Source of the DNA: Bacteroidota bacterium | GTDB lineage: Bacteria > Bacteroidota > Bacteroidia > Bacteroidales > PUMT01 | Direction: 5' to 3' | Assembly: GCA_003554865.1 (NCBI GenBank) | Contig: PWHJ01000220.1 | Location: 1 to 33,203 of the forward strand | DNA: 33,203 nucleotides | Part shown: piece after piece, positions 7,960 through 15,927 of the stretch | Layout: each line of letters opens with the position of its first letter | Numbering within the stretch: position 1 is the stretch's first letter | Notes under the pieces: generated by a model | Told to the model about the DNA's origin: nothing | Database searches by the model: none | Seen by the model: only the letters and a program-made list of their open reading frames with translations | Position numbers and translations under genes: made by a program

Positions 7960-9486
7960 TTAATGTTTGAAATGACGTATTCCTGTAAATACCATTTTCA
8001 TTTTGTTTTTGTTGCAATAATCTATCGAATCTTTGTCCCTTACAGAACCACCTGGCTGTATTACAGCCGTAATTCCCGCTTTGCCTGCAATTTCAACAGA
8101 ATCAGCAAAAGGGAAAAAAGCATCAGATGCCATAACCGCTCCATTCAGATCAAATCCCAGTGCTTTTGCCTTTTCTATTGCTTGCTTAAGTGCATCCACC
8201 CGTGAAGTTTGCCCAACGCCCCCTGCGATGAGCTGCTTGTTTGCAGCAAGTATTATTGCGTTGGATCTGGAATGTTTTACAATTTTATTGGCAAATTCGA
8301 GATCCTGAAACTCCCGGTCAGTCGGAGAAAGTGTGGTAACAACCTCCGTCTCCTGTGTTGCTTCCGTTTTTTTGTCTCTTTCCTGAACAAGTAAACCGTT
8401 CAAGACTGATCTTACTTGCTCATCGGGTAAATTTAACTCTTTTTTCAGGAGAATTATGCGGTTTTTCTTTTCTCTTAATATATTTAACGCATTTTCATCA
8501 TAAAAAGGTGCAATTATTACCTCGAAAAAAAGTTTATTTATTTCAGTTGCCGTTGCTTGATCAACGGTGGCGTTTGTTACCAGGATTCCCCCAAATGCTG
8601 AAACCGGATCACCTGCAAAGGCATCTTTCCATGCCTCGGTAAGATTTGGCCGCGATGCCACACCACAGGCATTGTTGTGTTTTATTACAGCAAATGTTTG
8701 CTTTTTGAATTCAGAAATAAGGGATATAGCGGCATCTATGTCCAGCAAATTGTTATATGATATTTCTTTTCCGTGGAGCTGATCGAATGCTTCATTGAGG
8801 TTGCCGTAAAAAAATGCTTTTTGGTGCGGGTTTTCGCCGTACCGCATTTTCCTTCCGCTTGAGTGGCTTGCCTTGAATGCCGGAATTTCCAATTCTGAAT
8901 TAAAATAATTGAAAATAGCAGTATCGTAATGGGAGCTTATATTAAAAGCCTCGGCAGCAAACTCTTTGCGCTGCTGAAGTGTTGTTTCCCCGTTATGTTT
9001 TGTCAGCATCTCCATCAGTTTGCTATATTGTTTACTTGATGAAACAACAAGGGTATCTTCAAAATTTTTTGCCGCTGCTCTAATAAGTGAAATTCCGCCT
9101 ATGTCGATTTTTTCTGTTATCTCCTTTTTTGAAGCACCGGATTTAACTGTATCTTCAAAAGGATAGAGGTCTACTATAACAAGGTCAATTTTAGTAATGT
9201 TAAATTCTTTTATATGGTTTTGGTCTTCTTTATTGTCGCTTCTCGACAGAATTCCCCCGAATATTTTGGGATGAAGTGTTTTAACGCGACCTCCGAGAAT
9301 TGAAGGATATCCTGTAAGTGTTTCAGCCGGGCTGACTTCAATGCCATTTTTTTTGATATGCTCTGCAGTACCTCCCGTTGAAATAATTTGGACTGAAAGG
9401 TTATTAAGCTCGGTAGTTATCTCATTGATACCGCTTTTATCATAAACCGAAATGAAAGCGGTGGAGATCTTTTTTAATTTATTCAT
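7960..9486 (-). CDS. purH: Bifunctional AICAR formyltransferase/IMP cyclohydrolase PurH
   Basis: PurH catalyses the last two steps of de novo IMP synthesis. The 508-residue product has an N-terminal MGS-like IMP cyclohydrolase domain (SVYDKSGI, ISTGGTAEHIKKNG, GRVKTLHPKIFGGIL) and a C-terminal AICAR transformylase domain with RYGENPHQKAFFYG, the catalytic-type VIKHNNACGVAS motif and SDAFFPFADSV. The frame is open further upstream to an ATG at 9546, but I choose 9486: it gives the usual MNKLKKISTAFISVYDKSG start, and a good -7 box (9511-9518) lies inside the longer version. It heads the elongation operon, an arrangement common in Bacteroidota. Confidence 0.97.
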   Translation of the reverse strand: MNKLKKISTAFISVYDKSGINEITTELNNLSVQIISTGGTAEHIKKNGIEVSPAETLTGYPSILGGRVKTLHPKIFGGILSRSDNKEDQNHIKEFNITKIDLVIVDLYPFEDTVKSGASKKEITEKIDIGGISLIRAAAKNFEDTLVVSSSKQYSKLMEMLTKHNGETTLQQRKEFAAEAFNISSHYDTAIFNYFNSELEIPAFKASHSSGRKMRYGENPHQKAFFYGNLNEAFDQLHGKEISYNNLLDIDAAISLISEFKKQTFAVIKHNNACGVASRPNLTEAWKDAFAGDPVSAFGGILVTNATVDQATATEINKLFFEVIIAPFYDENALNILREKKNRIILLKKELNLPDEQVRSVLNGLLVQERDKKTEATQETEVVTTLSPTDREFQDLEFANKIVKHSRSNAIILAANKQLIAGGVGQTSRVDALKQAIEKAKALGFDLNGAVMASDAFFPFADSVEIAGKAGITAVIQPGGSVRDKDSIDYCNKNKMKMVFTGIRHFKH

Positions 9487-9510
9487 AATCAGCTCATTGT
9501 TTGATAATTG

Positions 9511-9518
9511 CAAAGTTA
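9511..9518 (-). promoter_or_regulatory. Candidate purH-mre operon -7 box TAACTTTG
   Basis: TAACTTTG on the minus strand matches TAnnTTTG exactly and lies 25-32 bp before the preferred purH start at 9486, giving a leader of roughly 20 nt. The -33 region is T-rich without a clean TTTG. It supports the shorter PurH start and would drive purH together with the mre genes. Confidence 0.45.
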
Positions 9519-9593
9519 TTAAAAAGTTGGCTAAAAAAAATTGCATATGCGCTAAAATGGGCGAAAAACAATAAAATTTAAAATATTTTGATT

Positions 9594-9601
9594 TATATTT
9601 G
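9594..9601 (+). promoter_or_regulatory. Candidate -7 box TATATTTG for the FtsX-type permease
   Basis: TATATTTG matches TAnnTTTG and ends 13 bp before the ATG at 9615, which would leave a very short leader. No good -33 element is seen. It lies about 80 bp from the opposing purH box, so the two divergent promoters share one intergenic segment. Confidence 0.28.
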
Positions 9602-9614
9602 AAGTTGTCTAGCT

Positions 9615-10883
9615 ATGATATCAAAAGCGATCATATTTATCAAGCTCTTCAAAGAGAGTCTTTTGTTTGCCTACAGTTCTGTTATGGCAAACAAGCTTCG
9701 TACTTTTTTGTCCTTGCTGGGGATTACTATAGGAATTTTTGCAATAATTTCAGTTTTTACAATAGTTGACTCTCTCGAGCGAAATATAAGAGAAAGCCTT
9801 GCATCCCTTGGTGATGATGTGGTTTATGTGCAGAAGTGGCCATGGGATTTCGATGCTGATTATGAATGGTGGACCTACATGCGCAGGCCGGTGCCCGATT
9901 TGCAGGATTATCAGGAGATAAAACGCCGCTCACAAGGATCATCTTCCGTGGTTTTTTCTGTTTCAACCGGATCGTCTGTTACAACCAATGGTAACACAAT
10001 TAACAGGGCAACAATATGGGCCAACTCACATGAGTTTCCCGATGTAAGGTATATGGAACTTGAACGCGGGAGATATTTTACCCCTTTTGAATCACAAGCC
10101 GGACGTAATTTGGCAGTAATCGGAAGTGAAATAGCCGCTCAGTTGTTCCCGGACACCGATCCCATTGGTAAAGATTTCAGACTAATGGGAAGGTCGGTAA
10201 CAGTAATTGGCGTGGCAGAGCAGGAGGGAACGGATCTTTTCGGAGGAGACAGCCTTGATGAGGTTGTTCTTCTGCCTTTAAATTTCGCACGCAATTTATA
10301 CAATATCAGAAGTGACAGGCTGAATCCTATGATAATGGTGAAAGCAGCACCGGATGTGTCCAACCGTGAGCTGTTAGATGAGCTGCGTATTATAATGCGC
10401 TCTGTAAGGAGCCTTAAACCTGCAGAAGAAGACAATTTTGCTTTGAATCAGGCAACGCTTATAACCCAGAATGTTATTGAGCCGATTTTTGGTATGATCA
10501 ACCTGGGAGGATGGATAATAGGGGGTTTTTCCATTCTTGTTGGAGGATTCGGAATAGCCAATATTATGTTTGTCTCGGTTAAGGAGAGGACTAATATAAT
10601 CGGGATCCAAAAAGCCCTGGGAGCAAAGAATTATTTTATACTGCTGCAGTTTTTGTACGAATCCGTGTTGCTTGCAGTTGCAGGCGGGGTGCTCGGACTG
10701 GCTGTTGTCTTTGCGGGAACGCAAGTAATAACTCATGTTTCGGAATTTACCATAACCTTGACCTTTGGGAATATTTTCCTGGGTTTGTTTGTATCGGCTG
10801 CAATTGGTGTAATTTCTGGATATGCCCCGGCTTATTCGGCTTCGAAGTTAAATCCTGTGGAAGCCATTGCAACAACTTTTTAG
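9615..10883 (+). CDS. MacB/FtsX-type ABC transporter permease
   Basis: The 422-residue product has the architecture of MacB-like permeases: an N-terminal membrane helix (about residues 32-55, motif ANKLRTFLSLLGITIG), a large extracytoplasmic MacB-type core domain (about 60-290), and three C-terminal membrane segments (about 300-415) with the FtsX signature VKERTNIIGIQKALGAKNYFI-like region. These proteins work as mechanotransmission permeases coupled to a separate ATPase, exporting peptides, macrolides or lipoproteins. No ATPase gene is adjacent; the nearest ATPase genes, lptB and the one at 22806, are distant and better explained otherwise. It therefore looks like an orphan permease. It is divergent from purH and converges on rsmA. 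Substrate unknown. Confidence 0.9.
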   Translation: MISKAIIFIKLFKESLLFAYSSVMANKLRTFLSLLGITIGIFAIISVFTIVDSLERNIRESLASLGDDVVYVQKWPWDFDADYEWWTYMRRPVPDLQDYQEIKRRSQGSSSVVFSVSTGSSVTTNGNTINRATIWANSHEFPDVRYMELERGRYFTPFESQAGRNLAVIGSEIAAQLFPDTDPIGKDFRLMGRSVTVIGVAEQEGTDLFGGDSLDEVVLLPLNFARNLYNIRSDRLNPMIMVKAAPDVSNRELLDELRIIMRSVRSLKPAEEDNFALNQATLITQNVIEPIFGMINLGGWIIGGFSILVGGFGIANIMFVSVKERTNIIGIQKALGAKNYFILLQFLYESVLLAVAGGVLGLAVVFAGTQVITHVSEFTITLTFGNIFLGLFVSAAIGVISGYAPAYSASKLNPVEAIATTF

Positions 10884-10889
10884 ATTAGC

Positions 10890-10927
10890 CTATTTTAAGG
10901 ATTCTCATACAGCAATCCGGAAAATAG
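10890..10927. terminator. Bidirectional hairpin terminator between convergent genes
   Basis: The 44-bp gap between two convergent stop codons contains CTATTTT-AA-GGATT, a 10-nt loop, and AATCC-GG-AAAATAG. Twelve base pairs form with one symmetric 2-nt internal mismatch, and the outer arms supply A/U tracts in both directions. The right arm abuts the rsmA stop codon. Position and symmetry support a shared terminator; the tail lacks a long uninterrupted U-run. Confidence 0.6.
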
Positions 10928-11695
10928 CTATTGCCCCTCCAGCAGCCTGGTCAGGTTAACAAAATCTTGAACGCTCAGCTCTTCCGGCCTTTTTTTTAAG
11001 ATCTCCTCCGGGAGATTTTTGTTTTTCAACAGATTTTGCAAAGAGTTGCGCAGGGTTTTGCGGCGCTGGTTAAAGGCGGTCTTGACCACGTTGAAGAAGA
11101 GCTTTTCATTGCATTCAAGTTTTTCAGTTTTGTTTCTTTTAAGCCTGATAACGGCCGACTTGACATTGGGTCTTGGAGTAAAGGCTTTTTCACTGACAGT
11201 GAAAAGGTATTGAATATCGTAGAATGCCTGGAGGAGAACGCTGGTAATTCCGTAAACCTTGTTGCCCGGGGTTTCTGCAATTCTAAGTCCCACCTCTTTT
11301 TGAACCATGCAGACAACTTCCCTGACAATGTTACGGTTCTCGAGGATCTTAAAAAAAATTTGGGAAGAAATATTGTAAGGAAAGTTTCCAACAATCGAAA
11401 CAGGTTGGCTGAATTTGTCGCTTAATGGAAAATCAAGAAAATCGGCATGAAAAATTTTTTTGTCTGTTGAGGGGAATTTAGCCTTCAGATATACAACCGA
11501 TTCACGGTCAATCTCAATAAGATAAGGGTTCAGTTTCTTATCTATGAGAATACCTGTAAGTATACCTGTACCGGGGCCTACTTCAATTATATTTTCAGTT
11601 TCTTTCGGATTGAGGTTTTGAACTATTTTTTCGGCAATATTTTTGTCCCTTAAAAAATGTTGTCCGAGACTTTTTTTGGGAGTTACATATGACAT
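10928..11695 (-). CDS. rsmA: 16S rRNA (adenine1518-N6/adenine1519-N6)-dimethyltransferase
   Basis: RsmA/KsgA dimethylates two adjacent adenines in helix 45 of 16S rRNA late in 30S assembly, using S-adenosylmethionine. The 255-residue product starts MSYVTPKKSLGQHFLRDKN, and the PKKxLGQHFL start is diagnostic. It carries the SAM motif IIEVGPGTGILT and the catalytic motif IV NFPY (the usual form is NLPY). The C-terminal domain ends with a typical RPEELSVQDFVNLTRLL. The frame is open to an ATG at 11734, but 11695 gives the family-standard start. It lies 81 bp after clpX on the same strand and may be co-transcribed. Confidence 0.95.
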   Translation of the reverse strand: MSYVTPKKSLGQHFLRDKNIAEKIVQNLNPKETENIIEVGPGTGILTGILIDKKLNPYLIEIDRESVVYLKAKFPSTDKKIFHADFLDFPLSDKFSQPVSIVGNFPYNISSQIFFKILENRNIVREVVCMVQKEVGLRIAETPGNKVYGITSVLLQAFYDIQYLFTVSEKAFTPRPNVKSAVIRLKRNKTEKLECNEKLFFNVVKTAFNQRRKTLRNSLQNLLKNKNLPEEILKKRPEELSVQDFVNLTRLLEGQ

Positions 11696-11776
11696 TTCAG
11701 GATGATAAAAGTTTGTAAATGACCCCCAATTCACACTTTTTTTAACTATAGGCCGCTGATAAAGAAAAATTTGCTG

Positions 11777-13000
11777 TCAGGCGGCTTTGAGTTTTTCCAG
11801 GTTTAATTTTTCAATTTTTTCCCGTGCAAATTTAAGGTCAATAGTTAACTCTTTAGTTTTGGTCGAGGGTAACTCATACATGGGATCTATCATAATTGCC
11901 TCGCAAATAGAGCGAAGGCCCCTTGCACCAAGGTTAAATTCAATTGCTTTGTCGACAATGTACTCGAGAGCTTCTTCATTAAAACTTAGTTTTATTCCGT
12001 CCATTTTCAGCAATTTAATGTATTGCTTAATAATGGAATTTTTCGGCTCTGTGAGAATTGCCTTAAGTGCATCCCTGTCAAGGGGATTAAGATATGAAAG
12101 TACGGGCAGCCTGCCTATTATCTCTGGTATGAGACCGTAAGATTTCAGATCCTGAGGAGCTATATACTGTAACAAATTATCGCGGTCAATATTTTCGTCT
12201 TGTGCATTAGCCTTGTATCCTACAACTTTTGTGTTCAGTCTTTGTGCAATTTTCTTTTCTATTCCGTCAAAAGCCCCCCCGCATATAAAAAGGATATTTT
12301 TGGTGTTTACAGCGATCATTTTCTGATCCGGATGCTTCCGTCCCCCCTGAGGCGGTACGTTAACAACAGAGCCCTCTAGCAGTTTTAAGAGCCCTTGTTG
12401 AACGCCTTCCCCGCTGACATCTCGTGTAATAGAGGGATTATCGCTTTTACGGGCAATTTTGTCAATTTCATCTATAAAAACAATACCCCTTTCAGCTGCT
12501 TCCAGGTTATAGTCTGCAGCCTGAAGAAGACGTGTCAGTACACTTTCTATATCTTCTCCTACATAGCCGGCCTCTGTCAGAACAGTTGCATCAACTATGG
12601 TGAAGGGCACCTGCAGCATCAGAGCTATCGTGCGGGCAAGAAGAGTTTTGCCGGTTCCGGTTTCTCCTACCAGAATAATATTTGATTTTTCAATGTCAAC
12701 ATCATCTCTGGCATTTTTTTGCTTCTCCTGGGTAAGCCTTTTATAATGATTGTATACAGCTACTGATATATATTTTTTTGCAGCTTCTTGTCCTATGACG
12801 TATTGATCAAGAAAATCCTTTATCTCTGATGGCTTAAGAAGTTTAATGTTTTCAAGGTTAAATTCGCTTTTGCTTTTAACCTCTTCCGTTACGATATTAT
12901 ATGCCTGTTCGGCGCAACTGTCGCATATCTGACCAGATATACCAGCTATCAGCAGTTTGGAATCTTTTTTGTTTTTGCCGCAGAAAGAACACTTTTCCAT
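11777..13000 (-). CDS. clpX: ATP-dependent Clp protease ATP-binding subunit ClpX
   Basis: ClpX is the hexameric AAA+ unfoldase feeding ClpP. The 407-residue product has the N-terminal zinc-binding domain (Cys4, Cys7, Cys26, Cys29), Walker A GETGTGKT (112-119), pore loop GYVG (145-148), Walker B IVFIDE (173-178), and the conserved [14 protein letters not shown]. The loop that carries the ClpP-docking IGF tripeptide in E. coli reads VGY here (260-262). Unlike the common clpP-clpX arrangement, it is separated from clpP by a 626-residue oxidoreductase gene. It has a candidate promoter of its own at 13044-13051. Length is normal for Bacteroidota (about 405-415). Confidence 0.97.
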   Translation of the reverse strand: MEKCSFCGKNKKDSKLLIAGISGQICDSCAEQAYNIVTEEVKSKSEFNLENIKLLKPSEIKDFLDQYVIGQEAAKKYISVAVYNHYKRLTQEKQKNARDDVDIEKSNIILVGETGTGKTLLARTIALMLQVPFTIVDATVLTEAGYVGEDIESVLTRLLQAADYNLEAAERGIVFIDEIDKIARKSDNPSITRDVSGEGVQQGLLKLLEGSVVNVPPQGGRKHPDQKMIAVNTKNILFICGGAFDGIEKKIAQRLNTKVVGYKANAQDENIDRDNLLQYIAPQDLKSYGLIPEIIGRLPVLSYLNPLDRDALKAILTEPKNSIIKQYIKLLKMDGIKLSFNEEALEYIVDKAIEFNLGARGLRSICEAIMIDPMYELPSTKTKELTIDLKFAREKIEKLNLEKLKAA

Positions 13001-13043
13001 ATTTTCACTCTTTTTCCCGATATATTCTAAAACGAAAACCTTG

Positions 13044-13051
13044 CAAAATTA
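13044..13051 (-). promoter_or_regulatory. Candidate clpX -7 box TAATTTTG
   Basis: TAATTTTG on the minus strand matches TAnnTTTG and lies 44 bp before the clpX start, inside the 103-bp gap after the oxidoreductase gene. The -33 position is weak. It suggests that clpX does not depend only on read-through from the genes upstream. Confidence 0.38.
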
Positions 13052-13103
13052 GTTTACGTCTGGTTAAATTATGAGGTTTTAAAAATTTTTAAAAACGGTT
13101 TTA

Positions 13104-14984
13104 CTAAAATTCCCTTAGCACTTCATGTGCTCCTTTGTGGATCTCATACCAGAATTGCAATGATGCTTCATTTGTGTTTTTTTCAAATTCCCCCAGCCAT
13201 TTGATTAATTCAGGATTGTTGTCCCCCTCTTCCTTTTTCTTTTTTAAAAAATTGAAAACAAAGTCCATATTTCTTCGGGACTCCCAGAATATGGATGCAT
13301 TTCTGCTGTGAATCCTGCTGGCGGTCATTTTAACGGAATTCAAAAATTTTTCTTTTTCACCGAAAAGCTTTCCGACTATTTCGGGCACAAGCTCTTCAGC
13401 CCACGCCCTGTGAAAGCGGCAAAAACCAATATTGTCAATCATTAATTCCTGAAGCATTCTGCGTGCATTTTCACGTCCCAGCTCCCGCGGCTCAATAAAT
13501 TTTTTGCCGTAGTTCATATAATATTTCCCCATTATGCTCATGGGAGACAATACACCCGGAGTCCAGTACTGATTGGGAACCATCCAGCCGTGTCTTGCAA
13601 ATCCGTTGAAAACGAACAGATCAATAATGCGCTTGTTTCTGGCATGCGCAAGTGACCGGGCAAATTTACGCGCACCTTCCCTGAGGTTTATTTTCCCGTT
13701 TTCTTTTATTGCCTCCTCAAGCAGGTTTATTGCCAGTGAAGCATTATGCATCGAATCGTTCACAATATCAAACCTTTCCGGAGTGAACACGGGTTTGTCT
13801 TTAACACCAAGGTCTTCAGGTTCAAGAAGGTTTTCATGGAGACACTCCATAAGCCAGGCTAACACGCCTCCTATGCTTATGGCATCAAAGCCCATGCTGT
13901 CGGCTTCCCGGTTAAGGGCTTCTGCGGCTCGCTGGTCAAAAATACCGCAAAGAGGTCCCATTGTCTGATATGGTTCAAAATCCTTTTTGAATTTTTTGTA
14001 AAATTTTTTACAAACAGCAGCACAGGGCTCACCACAGTTTTTTTGCTGCTTTTGATTTATTGTTTCCTCATTGAATTGTTTAAGGTAATGGTTAACGATA
14101 AACTTTTCGTGAAGGTCGGCACGTTCTTTGTCACTCCAGTATATGGTTCTGTAGTTGAAGGCCAGAATATTATCCTTCACCGTAGTAAAATTTACACCAA
14201 AGGTGCCGCCTGTATTAAATGCCGGGTCATACCTGTATTTGGTGGTGGCTTCTATATCCTTGGCGGCCATTTTCTTTTGGTAATGATCCTGAAACCATGA
14301 ATCTGCAACGCTTCGGTCGCGAAAATCCTCATCAACGAAGGTGCCTCCGAATATTACAGCTGCAATACCGTGTATTTTAAGCATCTTTGTCCCGAAACCG
14401 CCTCTTCCTGCCCACGTGTCTGCTTGTGTCAGTTTCCCTTTGTTAACGGGGGCTGAACCTATAGCACCCAGATCGGTGTAAAGTGAAGCGGGACCTGTAG
14501 CCAGAACCCTGGGATCTTTTTCGTAACGGTGGCCATACATTGAAAGGCAATGCTCCATCAGGGAATAGACTCCCTTTTCACCTTTATACCAAATTTCATT
14601 GAGATTAACCGGGCGCAGCTCCACCTCGATTTCTTCTCCGTGTGATCGGTTTAGGTAGAGGATTGAGGGTGTGCGGGCTTTACCAACTATTGACAGCAGG
14701 TTTATTCCAAGATTGTCAAAAACCAAGCCGGCTCCTCCCATAGAGGAAATGAAAAATCCGTGCCAGCAAGGACTGTAACCTGTGAAGAATAAACGGTTGG
14801 AGCCCGGGAATATACTTCCAGCCAAAAGCCCGGTACCTATGCTTAGGCTGTCATGCTTTCTTGAAAGATGAGCGCCCAGATCGACGGGGCCCCAGAAATT
14901 TCCAAGCTCATAGCGACCAATTTTATAAAAACCGGTTCCGGCATCAACAAATAGTGTCTTCAGATGCGACTTGTTCATTTGCAT
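13104..14984 (-). CDS. Aldehyde ferredoxin oxidoreductase family protein (tungstopterin/Fe4S4)
   Basis: The 626-residue product belongs to the AOR family, which uses a tungsten (or molybdenum) bis-pyranopterin and one [4Fe-4S] cluster to oxidise aldehydes or reduce carboxylic acids with ferredoxin. Visible marks are the N-terminal domain with TWAGRGGFGTKM (190-201), cluster cysteines Cys317, Cys321, Cys325, a distal Cys522 in DNIGFCRF, and the DAISIGG motif (367-373) of the cofactor region. The first three cysteines are spaced Cx3Cx3C rather than the Cx2Cx3C of Pyrococcus AOR. Length is typical (605-630). It lies between clpP (159 bp upstream) and clpX (103 bp downstream) on the same strand. 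No pterin-synthesis or ferredoxin gene is nearby. The aldehyde substrate is unknown. Confidence 0.92.
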   Translation of the reverse strand: MQMNKSHLKTLFVDAGTGFYKIGRYELGNFWGPVDLGAHLSRKHDSLSIGTGLLAGSIFPGSNRLFFTGYSPCWHGFFISSMGGAGLVFDNLGINLLSIVGKARTPSILYLNRSHGEEIEVELRPVNLNEIWYKGEKGVYSLMEHCLSMYGHRYEKDPRVLATGPASLYTDLGAIGSAPVNKGKLTQADTWAGRGGFGTKMLKIHGIAAVIFGGTFVDEDFRDRSVADSWFQDHYQKKMAAKDIEATTKYRYDPAFNTGGTFGVNFTTVKDNILAFNYRTIYWSDKERADLHEKFIVNHYLKQFNEETINQKQQKNCGEPCAAVCKKFYKKFKKDFEPYQTMGPLCGIFDQRAAEALNREADSMGFDAISIGGVLAWLMECLHENLLEPEDLGVKDKPVFTPERFDIVNDSMHNASLAINLLEEAIKENGKINLREGARKFARSLAHARNKRIIDLFVFNGFARHGWMVPNQYWTPGVLSPMSIMGKYYMNYGKKFIEPRELGRENARRMLQELMIDNIGFCRFHRAWAEELVPEIVGKLFGEKEKFLNSVKMTASRIHSRNASIFWESRRNMDFVFNFLKKKKEEGDNNPELIKWLGEFEKNTNEASLQFWYEIHKGAHEVLREF

Positions 14985-15143
14985 TGCTTTAAGATGTTTT
15001 AGTAATACAATTTAAAAACAATTTGCCGATAAAACAATAATAAGATAAGCCGGTATTAAATTACCCGCGAAAGGTGGTTCAATAACTTTGGGAATATCGT
15101 ATGTTTCTTTAAATGAACAGTTAATTTCCCGTTGTAATTAAGA

Positions 15144-15827
15144 TTACTTCTGTTTTTTGGAGTTTCTGGTCAGCACTTCGTCAATCATGCCATATTCTTT
15201 TGCCTCTTCTGCGGACATCCAGAAATCGCGGTCGGCGTCTTTTTCAACTTTTTTGTAGGAAACACCGGTATGATCGGAAATTATTTCGTACAGCTCTTTC
15301 TTAAGCTTTTGTATCTCCCTTACAGTGATTTCAATATCTGCAACAGGACCCTGAGCTCCCCCCATGGGTTGGTGGATCATAATTCTTGAATGCCTCAAGC
15401 CGGAGCGTTTACCTTTTGTGCCGGCACAAAGCAGAACGGCTGACATTGAGGCTGCAACGCCGGTGCATATGGTGGTGATATCTGAACTTATATATTCCAT
15501 TGTGTCATACATGCCCAGTCCGGCATGAACCGATCCCCCCGGGCTGTTTATGTAAATCTGAATATCTTTGGATGGGTCAGATGATTCAAGAAAAAGCAAC
15601 TGGGCCTGGACAATATTGGCAACATAATCATCAATGGGAAGTCCAAGGAATATTATCCTGTCCATCATCAGTCTTGAAAATACATCCATTGTAGCTATGT
15701 TGAGCTGGCGCTCCTCGATAATCGTCGGGGAAATGTAACTGCTTAGAACTTTCTTGTAGCTGTCCAACCGGGATCCGCTTATTCCCTGGGAAGTCGCATA
15801 TTTACGGAATTCATCTTTTGATTGCAT
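15144..15827 (-). CDS. clpP: ATP-dependent Clp protease proteolytic subunit ClpP
   Basis: ClpP forms the tetradecameric serine-protease barrel used with ClpX. The 227-residue product contains the catalytic triad Ser127 (GVAASMSA), His152 (RIMIHQPMGG) and Asp201 (DADRDFWM), plus the ERQLNIATMDVFSRLMMDRI start of the mature fold. About 30 residues precede the usual core, more than the short E. coli propeptide, and may be a propeptide. The gene begins 100 bp after tig. The next gene downstream is not clpX but the oxidoreductase. Identity is certain. Confidence 0.97.
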   Translation of the reverse strand: MQSKDEFRKYATSQGISGSRLDSYKKVLSSYISPTIIEERQLNIATMDVFSRLMMDRIIFLGLPIDDYVANIVQAQLLFLESSDPSKDIQIYINSPGGSVHAGLGMYDTMEYISSDITTICTGVAASMSAVLLCAGTKGKRSGLRHSRIMIHQPMGGAQGPVADIEITVREIQKLKKELYEIISDHTGVSYKKVEKDADRDFWMSAEEAKEYGMIDEVLTRNSKKQK

Positions 15828-15927
15828 TTTATAAAGATTTGGGGTTATTTTGTAAATTTAAGAAATATTATGTATCAACCAATTACACAAACCAAATTAC
15901 AAGCAAATCTCACTTAAGAACGGCTGG

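Noticed and set aside
11036-11425. Plus-strand ORF of 129 codons inside rsmA
   Set aside because: Opposite-strand shadow of a well-conserved methyltransferase; no motif of its own.
14985-15143. Open minus-strand frame of about 28 codons between clpP and the oxidoreductase gene
   Set aside because: It lacks a start codon and overlaps nothing conserved; more likely leader sequence.
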